Source of the DNA: Rhizobium sp. R711
Lineage (GTDB): Bacteria; Pseudomonadota; Alphaproteobacteria; Rhizobiales; Rhizobiaceae
Direction of reading: 5' to 3'
DNA: 64,000 nt
NCBI RefSeq assembly: GCF_002211365.1
Contig: NZ_LOKZ01000037.1
Coordinates: forward strand, 62,001 to 126,000
Numbering within the stretch: position 1 is the first letter of the stretch; each line of letters starts with the position of its first letter. The notes under the pieces are model-generated. The model was not told the DNA's origin, did not search any database, and saw only the letters and a list, made by a program, of their open reading frames with translations. Position numbers and translations under genes: made by a program. Shown piece after piece: positions 35,710-45,856 of the stretch.

Positions 35710-36681
35710 TCAAACAACGCGATCAGGTGGCGATTTGCCCTCGAAGAAGGCGGTAACATTGTCCACCACCCTCATCCCCATGGCCGTGCGGGTTTCCTCC
35801 GTCGCGCTGCCGAGATGAGGTAGCAGAACGACATTCTCCATGGCCCTCAATGCGTCTGGTACGTGCGGCTCGGCCGCATACACGTCAAGCCCGGCACCGC
35901 GGATGACGCCGCCCTTCAGGGCCGAAATCAAAGCGACCTCGTCGACAACATCGCCGCGTGCCGTATTGATCAGGAAAGCACCGGGCTTCATTGCCGCAAG
36001 CCGCTCTGCATTCATCAGGTGCCGGTTTTCCGCGCCGCCTGGGCAATGCAGGGACACGAAATCGGATTGCGCCAATACGTCCTCGACGGTTGGCAATTGA
36101 CGGGCGCCATAGCGCGCGGCTTCCGCGCGATCGACGGGAGACCTGTTGTAGAAAACCACGTCCATGCCGAAGCCGAAATGACAACGCTGCGCGAACGCCT
36201 TGCCGATGCGCCCAAAGCCGATGATGCCCACCGTTTTGCCGGTGACCTTCGTCCCAATCATATGCGTCGGGCACCACCCGTCCCACTCGCCGGAGCGGAC
36301 CTGACGCTCTCCCTCGCCGCCCCGCCGGGCAACCGTCAGCAGCAGCAGCATGGCGATGTCAGCCGTGCAATCGGTCAGCACGCCGGGGGTATTTGTCACC
36401 ACGATCCCGCGATCCCTGGCGGCATTAGTGTCGATATGATTGTAACCGACGCCGAAATTGCCGAGTATGCGTGTGCGCGGTGTCACCGCATCAAAAACAG
36501 CTGCGGGCAACTTGTCCGAGACCGTCGGCAGAATTGCATCGTACTCTCCGATCGTCCGGGCCAGCGCCTCCACACTCATCGCCTGATCGTCCAGATTCAA
36601 TGTTGCATCGAACCGTTCCGAAAGAATGCGTTCGACGGCTGACGGCCAGCGGCGTGTGACGAGAATGCGTGGCTTGGACAT
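35710..36681 (-). CDS. D-isomer 2-hydroxyacid dehydrogenase (glyoxylate/hydroxypyruvate reductase type)
   Basis: 323 residues. NAD(P)-binding VGIIGFGRIGKAFAQR, catalytic Arg in NTARGDVVDE, Glu in YAAEPHVP and His in LLPHLGSATEETR are all present, giving a complete active site. The family reduces glyoxylate or hydroxypyruvate, or oxidises D-glycerate. ATG 36681 (MSKPRILVTRRWP) is the family start. It is convergent with the response regulator, 30 bp apart, and separated from the braC-like gene by a terminator, so it forms its own unit. Exact substrate is uncertain. Confidence 0.87.
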   Translation of the reverse strand: MSKPRILVTRRWPSAVERILSERFDATLNLDDQAMSVEALARTIGEYDAILPTVSDKLPAAVFDAVTPRTRILGNFGVGYNHIDTNAARDRGIVVTNTPGVLTDCTADIAMLLLLTVARRGGEGERQVRSGEWDGWCPTHMIGTKVTGKTVGIIGFGRIGKAFAQRCHFGFGMDVVFYNRSPVDRAEAARYGARQLPTVEDVLAQSDFVSLHCPGGAENRHLMNAERLAAMKPGAFLINTARGDVVDEVALISALKGGVIRGAGLDVYAAEPHVPDALRAMENVVLLPHLGSATEETRTAMGMRVVDNVTAFFEGKSPPDRVV

Positions 36682-36752
36682 GGTCACCTGTTCCGGATGC
36701 TGTGATTGGCCTTCTAGCCAGTAGCGCAAAAAGACCGACGGGCCAAACGGAA

Positions 36753-36778
36753 GAAGCCCGGTCTTGCGACCGGGCTTC
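36753..36778 (-). terminator. Terminator after the branched-chain amino-acid binding protein
   Basis: A perfect 11-bp stem GAAGCCCGGTC (36753-36763) and GACCGGGCTTC (36768-36778) with a 4-nt loop lies 28 bp past the braC-like stop on the minus strand. The downstream T-tract is short (TTCTTCC), so efficiency may be moderate. Confidence 0.8.
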
Positions 36779-36806
36779 CAAAATCCGCACAAGCGGGAAT
36801 GAACCC

Positions 36807-37931
36807 TTACTTGGCTTCCTGCGGGAAGTAGCTGTACTTGCCGTCCGGACCCTTCTTCCACTCGTACATGATGTAGCCGGGAAGCTTCGGGTCGCCCTTT
36901 TCGTCGAACGACATGTCGCCGAGAACGGTCGGGAACGGGCCCTTTGCCTTCAGTGCAGCGGCAACGGCTTCTGCATCCGTCGAACCAGCAGCCTTCGCAC
37001 CGCCAGCGATCGACTGGAGTGCAGCGTAGGAGTAGAGCGTATACGCTTCCGGGTTGAAGCCGGCGGCCTTGAACTTCGCAACGAGGTCCTTGTTGGCCGG
37101 GTTAAGCGTCGGATCGGGACCGAAGGTGTTCAGCGTGCCGGCAACTGCATCGCCAGCGATCGATGCCAGTTCGTTCGAAACGATACCATCACCGGAAACC
37201 AGCGTAGCCTTGAGGCCCTGGTCTGCAGCCTGACGGATGATCAGACCAGCTTCGGTGTGGAGACCACCCCAATAGATGATCGACACGCCGGCTTCCTTCA
37301 TCTTGGCGATGAGGGCCGAGAAGTCCTTGTCACCAACGTTGATGCCTTCGTAGAGGGCTTCGGTAACGCCAGCAGCGTTCAGAGACTTCTTGGTTTCGTC
37401 AGCGAGACCCTGGCCGTAAGGCGTCTTGTCGTGAACGACAGCGATCTTGGCGTCCTTGAAGTGGTCAGCAAGATACTTGCCGGCGATTGCACCCTGCTGG
37501 TCGTCACGACCGCAGGTACGGAACGTGTTCCAGAGACCGCGCTCGGTGAACTTCGGGTTCGTAGCGGCCGGGGTGATTTCGAGCATGCCGTTTTCAGCGT
37601 AGACTTCGGAAGCCGGGATCGAAACGCCCGAGTTGAAGTGGCCGATAACGAACTTGACGCCGTCAGCAGCGAATTTGTTCGCAACCGAGATGCCCTGCTT
37701 CGGGTCGGAAACGTCGTCGCCGAGTACGATCTTGACCTGCTCGCCGTTGATGCCGCCAGCAGCGTTGATGTCAGCGGCCGCCTGCTCTGCGCCCTTCTGG
37801 AGCTGAGCGCCGAACGCGGCGTTCGGGCCGGTCAGCGGACCAGCAACGCCAACGATAATGTCGGCCCATGCGTTGCCACTGAAGGCGACCATCGCCGTCA
37901 GAGCTACAGCCGACAGGAGAGACTTTTTCAT
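36807..37931 (-). CDS. braC: Branched-chain amino-acid ABC transporter binding protein (BraC/LivK-like)
   Basis: 374 residues with a signal peptide (MKKSLLSAVALTAMVAFSGNAWA) then IIVGVAGPLTGPNAAFGAQLQKGAEQAA, the Leu/Ile/Val-binding fold, and FVIGHFNSGVSIPASEVY. Periplasmic. GGGAG precedes the ATG. It lies last on the minus-strand liv run, 119 bp after the small membrane protein gene, and so may have its own promoter for higher expression. Rhizobial Bra systems have broad amino-acid specificity. Confidence 0.92.
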   Translation of the reverse strand: MKKSLLSAVALTAMVAFSGNAWADIIVGVAGPLTGPNAAFGAQLQKGAEQAAADINAAGGINGEQVKIVLGDDVSDPKQGISVANKFAADGVKFVIGHFNSGVSIPASEVYAENGMLEITPAATNPKFTERGLWNTFRTCGRDDQQGAIAGKYLADHFKDAKIAVVHDKTPYGQGLADETKKSLNAAGVTEALYEGINVGDKDFSALIAKMKEAGVSIIYWGGLHTEAGLIIRQAADQGLKATLVSGDGIVSNELASIAGDAVAGTLNTFGPDPTLNPANKDLVAKFKAAGFNPEAYTLYSYAALQSIAGGAKAAGSTDAEAVAAALKAKGPFPTVLGDMSFDEKGDPKLPGYIMYEWKKGPDGKYSYFPQEAK

Positions 37932-38050
37932 TCTATTACTCCCAATTTTTTAGCGGGTTCTGTTCCACTACCCAGCGCATTACCCACTTTACTGCGCCAG
38001 GAAACTTGTTCCACTCGAAGGGGCAATCTGTCCCTAGATTCAACCGGCTG

Positions 38051-38404
38051 TCAATGTTTTGCCTTCCAGGAGAAGGGGGACGTCTTTTGGTATAGCCAGT
38101 AGTAGTTATTGACCATCTGATTGGTCCGGCGATAGCGATAGCCAGCCGTCGAGAAGATCAAAAGAAGGACGAAGTCGATCACATAGTAAAAGAGGCTGAG
38201 GACCGGTCCATCGAACAGTGCGTGATGCAGGAATTGCATCGCGCCGGCGAGCAGAACCGTATAGGCGATCACCAGAGGATAGCCGCTCCAGCTCTCGGCC
38301 GCGGCTCTGCCGGCCCGCCACGCCGTCCAGAACCCGATCAGCACGACAAAAAGCCGAATGGCGCTGCGCACACCCGTATCGCCTTCAAAGAAAAGTCCCT
38401 GCAT
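38051..38404 (-). CDS. Small membrane protein of the bra/liv operon (possibly DUF6867)
   Basis: 117 residues with three hydrophobic helices (about 16-33, 44-62 and 68-88) and a basic Tyr-rich C-terminus (YRYRRTNQMVNNYYWLYQK). It is 24 bp after livF on the same strand, so it is co-transcribed with the transporter. I recognise it as a conserved companion of rhizobial bra operons, probably DUF6867, but know no function. It is not a normal subunit of a liv-type transporter. Confidence 0.7.
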   Translation of the reverse strand: MQGLFFEGDTGVRSAIRLFVVLIGFWTAWRAGRAAAESWSGYPLVIAYTVLLAGAMQFLHHALFDGPVLSLFYYVIDFVLLLIFSTAGYRYRRTNQMVNNYYWLYQKTSPFSWKAKH

Positions 38405-38428
38405 ATCAAAGTCTCCTCTTCGTCATGC

Positions 38429-39156
<728 letters not shown>

Positions 39157-39157
<1 letters not shown>

Positions 39158-40032
39158 TAGTGCGAGCCTCCTTCGAGGTTCTCTACGGCTGCAATCACTT
39201 CTTCCACTTCCTCGTCCTCGACACCGAGATAGGCCGCGATAACCCGCGGATCGTGCTTCACTTCTTCAGGCGTGCCGTCGGAAATCTTCTGGCCGTATTC
39301 CAGCACGACGACATGGTCGGAAATTTCCATGACCACCGACATGTCGTGCTCAATCAGAAGGATCGACGTGCCGCTGTCCGTACGGATGCTGCGCAGCAGC
39401 GCGTTCAGCGCAGCCGACTCGCGGGGATTGAGGCCAGCGGCGGGCTCGTCGAGGCACAGAAGCTCCGGTTCGGTACACATGGCGCGCGCGATCTCGAGCC
39501 GGCGCTGAGCGCCGTAAGGCAGATCACCAGCCGGGTCATCGGCGCGATCGATGAGATCAGCCTTCTGAAGCCAGTGGCGCGCCAGTTCGATGGCGTTCTT
39601 CGCCTCGGTCCGATACGGCCCGATGCCCACGAGACCCATCACGGTGAATCCGGACGCCTTCATCAGCTTGTTGTGCTGGGCGACGAGTAGATTTTCGAGA
39701 ACCGTCAGGCCGGAAAACAGCCGAATGTTCTGGAACGTGCGGGCGACCTTAGCTTCTTTGGTGATTCGGAAGTCCGGAAGGCGTTCCAGCAAGAACTCCT
39801 TGCCGCCCTTCTGCTTCAGCGTGATCATCCCCATCGTTGGCTTGTAAAAGCCGGTGATACAATTGAAGACCGTCGTCTTGCCGGCGCCGTTCGGGCCGAT
39901 GAGTGCGGTAATGTCGCCGCGCTTAGCTTCAAATGAGAAGTCGTTAATCGCCATCAGGCCGCCGAACTTCATCGACAGGTGCTCGACCTTGAGCAGAGTA
40001 TCGCTGGTCATATTGATTTCCTGAGAGCTCAT
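39157..40032 (-). CDS. livG: Branched-chain amino-acid ABC transporter ATPase LivG
   Basis: 291 residues: Walker A GPNGAGKTT, signature LPYGAQRRLEIARAM, Walker B LLCLDEPAAGLNP, with the extra C-terminal helix of LivG (KHDPRVIAAYLGVEDEE). ATG 40032 overlaps the livM stop by one base (TGATG) with GGAGG upstream. TTG 40035 and ATG 40011 are alternatives. Confidence 0.95.
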
Positions 40033-41426
40033 CAACCGTGGCCCTCCTTGGTGAAGCTTCCGGATACGGCCTTGCGCTCCTTGAGGAAGGCTGTCGGTTC
40101 ACGCGATCCCACGAAACCGCGCGGCTTGATCAGCATCACGACGACCATCGCCAGACCGAACAGCAGCATGCGATAGAGCTCAGGTGTGAAGTCCGGTCCG
40201 AAAATCGCTTTCAGGAAATCCATCTCACGCAGCAGTTCCGTGCCGCCGACCATGACGATTGCGGCAATCGCAATACCCGTCAGCGAACCCATGCCGCCGA
40301 GAACGACGATGGCGAGGATGACAGCCGATTCCAGAAAGACAAACGATTCTGGAGAAACGAAGCCTTGTCGGGCAGCAAAGAAGGAGCCCGCGAAGCCGCC
40401 AAACATGGCGCCTGTTGCAAAGGCCGTGAGCTTCGTCGTCGTCGTGTTGATGCCAAGGGAGCGGCAGGCGATTTCATCCTCGCGCAGGGCTTCCCATGCG
40501 CGGCCAATCGGCATCCGGCGCAGGCGGATCGTCACATAGGCGGTCAGCATGCAAAGGGCCAGGATCAGGTAGAACAGAAAGATCTTGTAGTAGGCCGAGG
40601 ACATCGGCAGATGGAAGAGCTTCGCAAAGCCGCCGGCGCTCGCATCGAAGGGAATGCCGAAAAGCGTTGCCTTTGGAATACCCGAGATGCCGAACGTGCC
40701 CTTGGTGAGATCCGTCCAGTTGATAATCACGAGACGAATGATTTCACCGAAGGCCAGCGTTACGATCGCGAGGTAGTCACCACGCAGGCGCAGGACAGGG
40801 AAGCCCAGAATGACACCCCACAGCGCTGCCAAAATACCGGACAGAGGCAGCAGCACCCAGAACGACAGTCCGAAATAGCTGGATAGAAGCGCGTAAGAAT
40901 ACGCTCCGATTGCGTAGAACGCGACGTAACCGAGATCGAGTAGGCCGGCGAGACCGACAACGATGTTCAGCCCCCAGGCCAGCATCACGTAGATCAGGAT
41001 CTGGATACCAAAGTTATCCACCCACTTCAGCGAACCCTGCGGGCCAGCAACAGCGTAGATGAACGGGGGATAGAGCAGCAGCGCCACGAGCGCGATCTTC
41101 AGAAAATGCGTGTGAAAAAAGCCCTTCTCGGTCGAGATGTCCAGCTCGCCACTGCGTGCCTTTTTCAGCTTGCGGGCATCCAGATGCGGCTTCACAAAAA
41201 CGACCATCAGGAAGCGGCCGACGGCAGCAATCGCGACGAAGATGGCCAGCAGGCCCCAGCGCTGGATGATAATGAGCTCGTTGCTGATGTTCTGATCGGT
41301 CTTCAGACCGACATACAGCACGAACATGCCGAACGCGATCAGGGCTGCGAACAGGGCTTCTTTAATACCCGTCTGGACAAGTCCGGCTTTGGCGGGCTTG
41401 TCAGCGGAACGTACAACATTTTCCAT
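40032..41426 (-). CDS. livM: Branched-chain amino-acid ABC transporter permease LivM
   Basis: 464 residues with ten or more membrane helices. The N-terminal 120 residues hold two or three extra helices and a charged loop (the LivM-specific N-terminal region), and the core carries VVGLAGLLDLGYVAFYAIGAYSYALL and the coupling-loop motif WEALREDEIACRSLGIN. It starts 4 bp after livH. Confidence 0.95.
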   Translation of the reverse strand: MENVVRSADKPAKAGLVQTGIKEALFAALIAFGMFVLYVGLKTDQNISNELIIIQRWGLLAIFVAIAAVGRFLMVVFVKPHLDARKLKKARSGELDISTEKGFFHTHFLKIALVALLLYPPFIYAVAGPQGSLKWVDNFGIQILIYVMLAWGLNIVVGLAGLLDLGYVAFYAIGAYSYALLSSYFGLSFWVLLPLSGILAALWGVILGFPVLRLRGDYLAIVTLAFGEIIRLVIINWTDLTKGTFGISGIPKATLFGIPFDASAGGFAKLFHLPMSSAYYKIFLFYLILALCMLTAYVTIRLRRMPIGRAWEALREDEIACRSLGINTTTTKLTAFATGAMFGGFAGSFFAARQGFVSPESFVFLESAVILAIVVLGGMGSLTGIAIAAIVMVGGTELLREMDFLKAIFGPDFTPELYRMLLFGLAMVVVMLIKPRGFVGSREPTAFLKERKAVSGSFTKEGHG

Positions 41427-41430
41427 GACG

Positions 41431-42333
41431 TTAAACCTTCTCGACTTCCGGCCGGCCCAGGATACCCGTCGGCTTGAAGATCAGCACGAAAGCGAGGATG
41501 GCGAATGTCGCCACATCCTTGTACGCGATGGTGAAGTAAGCCGACCACAGCGACTCGATCAGGCCAATCATCAACCCGCCCAGAACAGCGCCCGGAAGCG
41601 AACCGATGCCGCCGAGAACGGCCGCGGTGAACGCCTTCACACCCGGTACGAAGCCATCGTTGAAGTTCACGACACCATAATACATCAGATACATCGTGCC
41701 TGCGACCGCAGCGAGCGCCGCACCCATGATGAAGGTGATGGAAATCGTCTGATCGACATTGACGCCCAAAAGAGCCGCCATCTTGCGGTCCTGCTCGGTT
41801 GCGCGCTGGGCACGGCCGAGAGACGTGTGATTGACAAGATACCAGAACACCGTCAGCAGCACGACCGTAATGAGGATAATGACGATCTGCTTCAGCGAAA
41901 TGGAAATGCCGGCAATGTTGTAGACGGTGCTGACCAGCGGCGGAATCGGCTTGTTGCGCGGACCCTGCGTGACCTGAATGAAGTTCGACAGCGTGATCGA
42001 CATGCCAATCGCGGTGATCAGCGGCGCGAGACGGAAGGATCCGCGCAGCGGACGATAAGCAACACGCTCAATCGTCCAGTTCCACAAACTCGTCATCAGC
42101 ATCGCAATGAGCAGCATGACCAGGAGCAGAACTGCAACCGGAAGGCCCGCGAACATGGAAGTGAGGACGAGAAAGACAATAAGGCCGGCAAAACCGCCAA
42201 GCATGAAGATATCGCCATGGGCGAAGTTGATCATGCCGATAATGCCGTAAACCATCGTATAGCCAATAGCCACAAGGCCATAGATGGATCCAAGAGTCAG
42301 CCCATTAACGAGCTGCTGGACAAAATATTCCAT
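41431..42333 (-). CDS. livH: Branched-chain amino-acid ABC transporter permease LivH
   Basis: 300 residues with about eight helices, opening MEYFVQQLVNGLTLGSIYGLVAIGYTMVYG and with GMINFAHGDIFMLGGF and RATEQDRKMAALLGVN. First gene of the minus-strand liv operon; GGGGAA precedes the ATG. Confidence 0.95.
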   Translation of the reverse strand: MEYFVQQLVNGLTLGSIYGLVAIGYTMVYGIIGMINFAHGDIFMLGGFAGLIVFLVLTSMFAGLPVAVLLLVMLLIAMLMTSLWNWTIERVAYRPLRGSFRLAPLITAIGMSITLSNFIQVTQGPRNKPIPPLVSTVYNIAGISISLKQIVIILITVVLLTVFWYLVNHTSLGRAQRATEQDRKMAALLGVNVDQTISITFIMGAALAAVAGTMYLMYYGVVNFNDGFVPGVKAFTAAVLGGIGSLPGAVLGGLMIGLIESLWSAYFTIAYKDVATFAILAFVLIFKPTGILGRPEVEKV

Positions 42334-42755
42334 ATGTCATTTCCCCTGGATGCAGACCGCTTCAGCCAGCATCTCTTGTTATTAGAGCCTTTGATGAGCC
42401 CTTGTTTTAGGATTTCATACCGCTTTCAAACCAAAAGGGAAGTGCAAAATCGCAAAGCTCCAAAGTTCTTTGCCGTTTTAGTGAAAATGACTTTTTTACG
42501 GTCAGGAATTCGCTTTTTTTGGCACGCAGAGCTCAAGAAAGCGCTTTTTGACTGTAAACGGCACAGATGCCGGAGGCCAGTCGCTGCCAGCGTAGCTGGA
42601 ATTCTCTTCATGGAAGCATCGCTTCGCATTTTTGAAACGCGACCAAATGCACACGGCGAACTTACGCGGGATACGATTCCCATCGCCGGAAGAATTGCCT
42701 ATATAGAGCAAAGCGCTTTACACAGGCGCGACATGTGACATCCGGAAGGCGAGCA
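42334..42755. other. AT-rich divergent promoter region between livH and cysQ
   Basis: 422 bp with no credible gene. It is AT-rich with several T-runs (42490-42545). It should hold the liv operon promoter on the minus strand and the cysQ promoter on the plus strand. A TTTGGCACG-like string near 42518 resembles a sigma-54 -24 element, but the -12 GC is not at the right spacing, so I do not call it. Confidence 0.5.
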
Positions 42756-43550
42756 ATGCTCGAAACATTTGAGCGCGCCGCTCTCGAAGCGGGCAAGGAA
42801 ATCATGCAGGTGTACCTTGAGGGATGCCCGTCGGCCAGGAAGGCTGACAACAGCCCGGTCACCATCGCCGACGAGCGGGCCGAGCGCATTATCATCGCAC
42901 AGCTTGAAGCAGCCTTCCCCAACACGCCGATTATCGCGGAAGAATCGGTGGCGGCTGGCAACACCCCTGTGATCGGCAGGTCGTTCTTCCTTGTGGACCC
43001 GCTGGACGGCACTCGGGAATTCATCGACAAGCGGCCCGAATTCACCGTGAATATCGCCTTCATCAGCGACGGACGCCCTCTTGCCGGGATCGTCTACGCC
43101 CCTGCCCTTGGCGTCGCCTTTGCCGGCGAGAACGACAGGGCCGAGAAGCTCTTGGTCGATGAGCATTTTCAGGTGAGCCGGCGGACAGCTATCCAGGTGC
43201 GCTCGCAACCGTCCGACCGGACGGCGTTGGCAAGCAGATCCCACAATAGCCCCGAGACGGACGTCTTTCTTGCGGCAAACGCCATCTCGCGATGCACCAA
43301 CATCGGTTCTTCCCTGAAATTCTGCATGCTGGCCGAAGGGCTGGCTGACGTCTATCCGCGCTTCACGCGCACGATGGAGTGGGATACGGCTGCCGGCGAC
43401 GCCGTGCTGCGCGCCGCGGGTGGCTCGACGGTCACGCTGGACGGATTGCCGCTGACCTACGGCAAGACCTCACAGGCGCATGACAGCGACTTCGCCAACC
43501 CGAGCTTCATTTCCTGGGGCAGCACCAAATCCGCGCTGCAGCGGGCGTAA
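42756..43550 (+). CDS. cysQ: 3'(2'),5'-bisphosphate nucleotidase CysQ
   Basis: 264 residues of the inositol-monophosphatase superfamily. Metal ligands are visible: IIAEES (Glu62, Glu63), LVDPLDGTREFI (Asp81, Asp84) and MEWDTAAGDAVLRAAGG near the C-terminus. The REFI after DPLDGT is typical of CysQ rather than inositol phosphatase. It removes PAP formed in sulfate assimilation and may act on PAPS. ATG 42756 has GGAAGG upstream; an upstream in-frame start at 42735 lacks one. Confidence 0.88.
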   Translation: MLETFERAALEAGKEIMQVYLEGCPSARKADNSPVTIADERAERIIIAQLEAAFPNTPIIAEESVAAGNTPVIGRSFFLVDPLDGTREFIDKRPEFTVNIAFISDGRPLAGIVYAPALGVAFAGENDRAEKLLVDEHFQVSRRTAIQVRSQPSDRTALASRSHNSPETDVFLAANAISRCTNIGSSLKFCMLAEGLADVYPRFTRTMEWDTAAGDAVLRAAGGSTVTLDGLPLTYGKTSQAHDSDFANPSFISWGSTKSALQRA

Positions 43551-43679
43551 CCCCGTCGAAAAACCAAGCAAAATCAGCAGGACGCGCGCCTCGCGGTCCA
43601 CGCCCCGTTCACGGCATCTAGGATTCTCGGTGAATGAAACCACGCCGGACAGCACCGGCGATTCCGGGAGCGGCAAGCC

Positions 43680-44695
43680 GTGTCTGACCAGACGAACAAT
43701 CTCGCCCTGCCCTACATCCTACCGTCCCAGGCACAAAAGCACGTGACCCACAACGAGGCGCTGCAACGTCTCGATGCCATTGTCCAACTCTCGATCGCGG
43801 GCGAGCCCTCCCTTCCACCGTCCGACGCTTCCGAGGGGCAATGCTATCTCGTTGCCGAAGGAGCCGGTGGCGCATGGTCCGGAAAGGACGCGCCAGGACG
43901 GCGCCTGAATCTACATCGAGCCGAAGACGGGCTGGCGAGCCTTTTTCATGACGCAAGGCCAACTCCGTGCCCTCAGCAATGACGCGTGGCGGGCGATATC
44001 GCTTGATGACGACGGTTCCGTTCCTGTGATCGGCGTCAACGCATCGCCCGATGCCGTCAACCGCGTGTTCGGACGCAAGTCTCTTCACTCATTCTGGCAC
44101 TGGACACCAGTTGAAGGTGAACAAGTCCGCCACCGCGGAAACTGGCACCCTGCTGTTTCAGACTGCATGGTCGGGTCGGGCGGAAATGGGTCTCACCGGA
44201 AGCGACGAGTTTTCCGTTAAGGTCAGCGGCGACGGCAGCGATTGGCTGACTGCTCTGACAATTTCACCCCGAGGTGCCGTGAGAACTCCAGCAAGGCCGA
44301 TCGCGCGGGTGTCCTTGGCCGCAGGAACATCCACACCGGCATCCGGCAGCCGAACCGGTTTCAGCGATTTTCATGTGCTGCAGGGCGGCTTCACCCTCGG
44401 CCCGGTCGTTCCGTCCGGCGTCGGCGATCGCCTGCTTATTCCGGAGACCGGTCTCTACATCCTGCTGCTGACAGCAAGCACATTATCTTCTTACGGGCAC
44501 GCGGCAGTGGTAGAAGCAAACCGCACAACGGCACTTGCATCCGCTGTTGGCCCGGCTTCGGCTGGCGCGGCGCGCCATACTGCGTGCGCGCTGGTGTCAC
44601 TGACTGAAGGGGATCGGCTGGCCCTCCTGCATGACGGCAGTGCGCAATATGAGTTTGGAGCCACGAAGACCGAACTCTCAGCAATCATGCTGTAA
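43680..44695 (+). pseudogene. Decayed DUF2793 phage-tail-like protein
   Basis: GTG 43680 (GGGAG upstream) starts a DUF2793 domain: LALPYILPSQAQKHVTHNEA, LQRLDAIVQLS, EGQCYLVAEGAGGAWSGKD. Soon after GKD the frame is lost. The expected continuation QDGA-stop-IYIEPKTGWRAFF is in another frame and holds a TGA where Trp is expected. It runs to IGVNASPDAVNR, after which the frame shifts again to LFTHSGTGHQLKVNKS and continues intact to the TAA at 44695 (FSDFHVLQGGFTLG; TKTELSAIML). So there are at least two frameshifts, an apparent small deletion and a nonsense codon. DUF2793 proteins occur in prophages and gene-transfer-agent-like regions. Confidence 0.8.
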
Positions 44696-44711
44696 ATTAG
44701 ATCGATGATGC

Positions 44712-45452
44712 CTAGAGCAGGCGATAGCGGAATGCGCGGGCAATTGCCTGCATGCGATTGACGGAATCGAGCTTTCGCATCGCACTCTTCAAATAGCCGA
44801 CGACTGTATGGGCGGAGAGATCAAGAATAATCGCGATCTCTTCACTGCTCTTTCCCGCGGCCGACCAGCGCAGGCATTCGACTTCCCGGTTGCTGAGGCT
44901 TTCCGTGGGCTGCTCCGGAGGGTTCTGCTGTCCGTATAACTCTAGGAATTCCATCGCACGAAAAACGTGCTCCATCGCCTCCGCACGGGTTAGGCGCACG
45001 CGATCCCCCGAGAACACAAAAACGTACTGCCGCAAATGCATGTCATGCAAAGCAAACGCAAAGGTGCTTTTCAGGCCATGCACCCTGAAGAGTGTCGTCA
45101 GCTGCTGGTTCTCTTGATTTGCCGCCGCGCTCTCGAAAGGCGGGTTATCGCAAAAGACCGGCATCGCCGTCCTTTTGAGAGCAGCGATAAGCTTGCAGCA
45201 ATAGAAGAGGTCTGCTTCCTCATAGAAATTGACGAGCTCTTGTGGCCAATTGCCGACAAGATAGTTGCTGACGAAGCCGCTGCGGTCTCCGCGCGGAAAT
45301 TCGGCCAGCAAGTAGTGATTGAATCCAGCCTCTGTTGCTATTTCGGCGACGTAGTCGCTGAATCGTTCCATGGACATTTTCTGCCCAGACGCGATCCGCG
45401 AAAAAACAGTATCGCCCGCGCCGCCGCGGACGGCACGTTCTTGTCTCTTCAT
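44712..45452 (-). CDS. LuxR-type solo regulator with autoinducer-domain fold but altered pocket
   Basis: 246 residues. N-terminal autoinducer-binding-type domain (FNHYLLAEFPRGD; NWPQELVNFYEEADLF) and C-terminal LuxR HTH (LSNREVECLRWSAAGKSSEEIAIILDLSAHTVVGYLKSAMRKL). Aligned by eye to TraR, Tyr61 is kept but Trp57, Asp70 and Trp85, which contact acyl-homoserine lactones, are Leu, Cys and Cys. There is no luxI-like gene in the window. It may bind another ligand or none. ATG 45452 has GAGGG 8 nt upstream; the frame is open to 45494. Confidence 0.82.
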   Translation of the reverse strand: MKRQERAVRGGAGDTVFSRIASGQKMSMERFSDYVAEIATEAGFNHYLLAEFPRGDRSGFVSNYLVGNWPQELVNFYEEADLFYCCKLIAALKRTAMPVFCDNPPFESAAANQENQQLTTLFRVHGLKSTFAFALHDMHLRQYVFVFSGDRVRLTRAEAMEHVFRAMEFLELYGQQNPPEQPTESLSNREVECLRWSAAGKSSEEIAIILDLSAHTVVGYLKSAMRKLDSVNRMQAIARAFRYRLL

Positions 45453-45856
45453 TCTCTTGTCCCTCGGCGGCAACCTTCGGCTCAACTTCTTCATCTGCCG
45501 ACCCTAGAGAGGTCGCACAGCATCCGAGAAAAGCAAAAGCCTCCGTATCAAAAGGATACGAAGCAAACAGCCTTGGTCATTCCGGACACTACAGTAAGAA
45601 CGGAGACGAATTCTTGCGCTCACAACTATGTTGCAGCGCTTATAAATTGGCGATTATCAATTGCCCACCGACCATTACGCATGGCTCCTATGCGCTCACC
45701 ACAAATTTACGCTGGGGAAGTCTGCAACGGACGCAAATCGCTTTTTGGCCGGTCGACGCCTAAATTTCTTATCAAAGTGTTACGATGCGCTTAGGCAATT
45801 CTTAAATGTGACAAGCTAGAGTGGCTGCCGTGGTCTTGAGTTGTGTAGAGAGTCCA
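45453..45856. other. Divergent intergenic region between the LuxR solo and sciP
   Basis: 404 bp without a credible gene. It contains the putative CtrA box at 45791-45805 and presumably promoters for both flanking genes. The stretch around 45640-45700 is notably AT-rich compared with the genes. Confidence 0.5.
45791..45805. promoter_or_regulatory. Putative CtrA-binding box upstream of sciP
   Basis: TTAG-GCAATTC-TTAA differs from the CtrA full site TTAA-N7-TTAA at a single base, and lies 52 bp before the sciP start. sciP is a CtrA target in Caulobacter, which fits. Confidence 0.55.

Noticed and set aside
42515..42530. TTTGGCACG string resembling a sigma-54 -24 element upstream of livH
   Set aside because: The required GC of the -12 element is not at the correct spacing on either reading, so I do not call a sigma-54 promoter.
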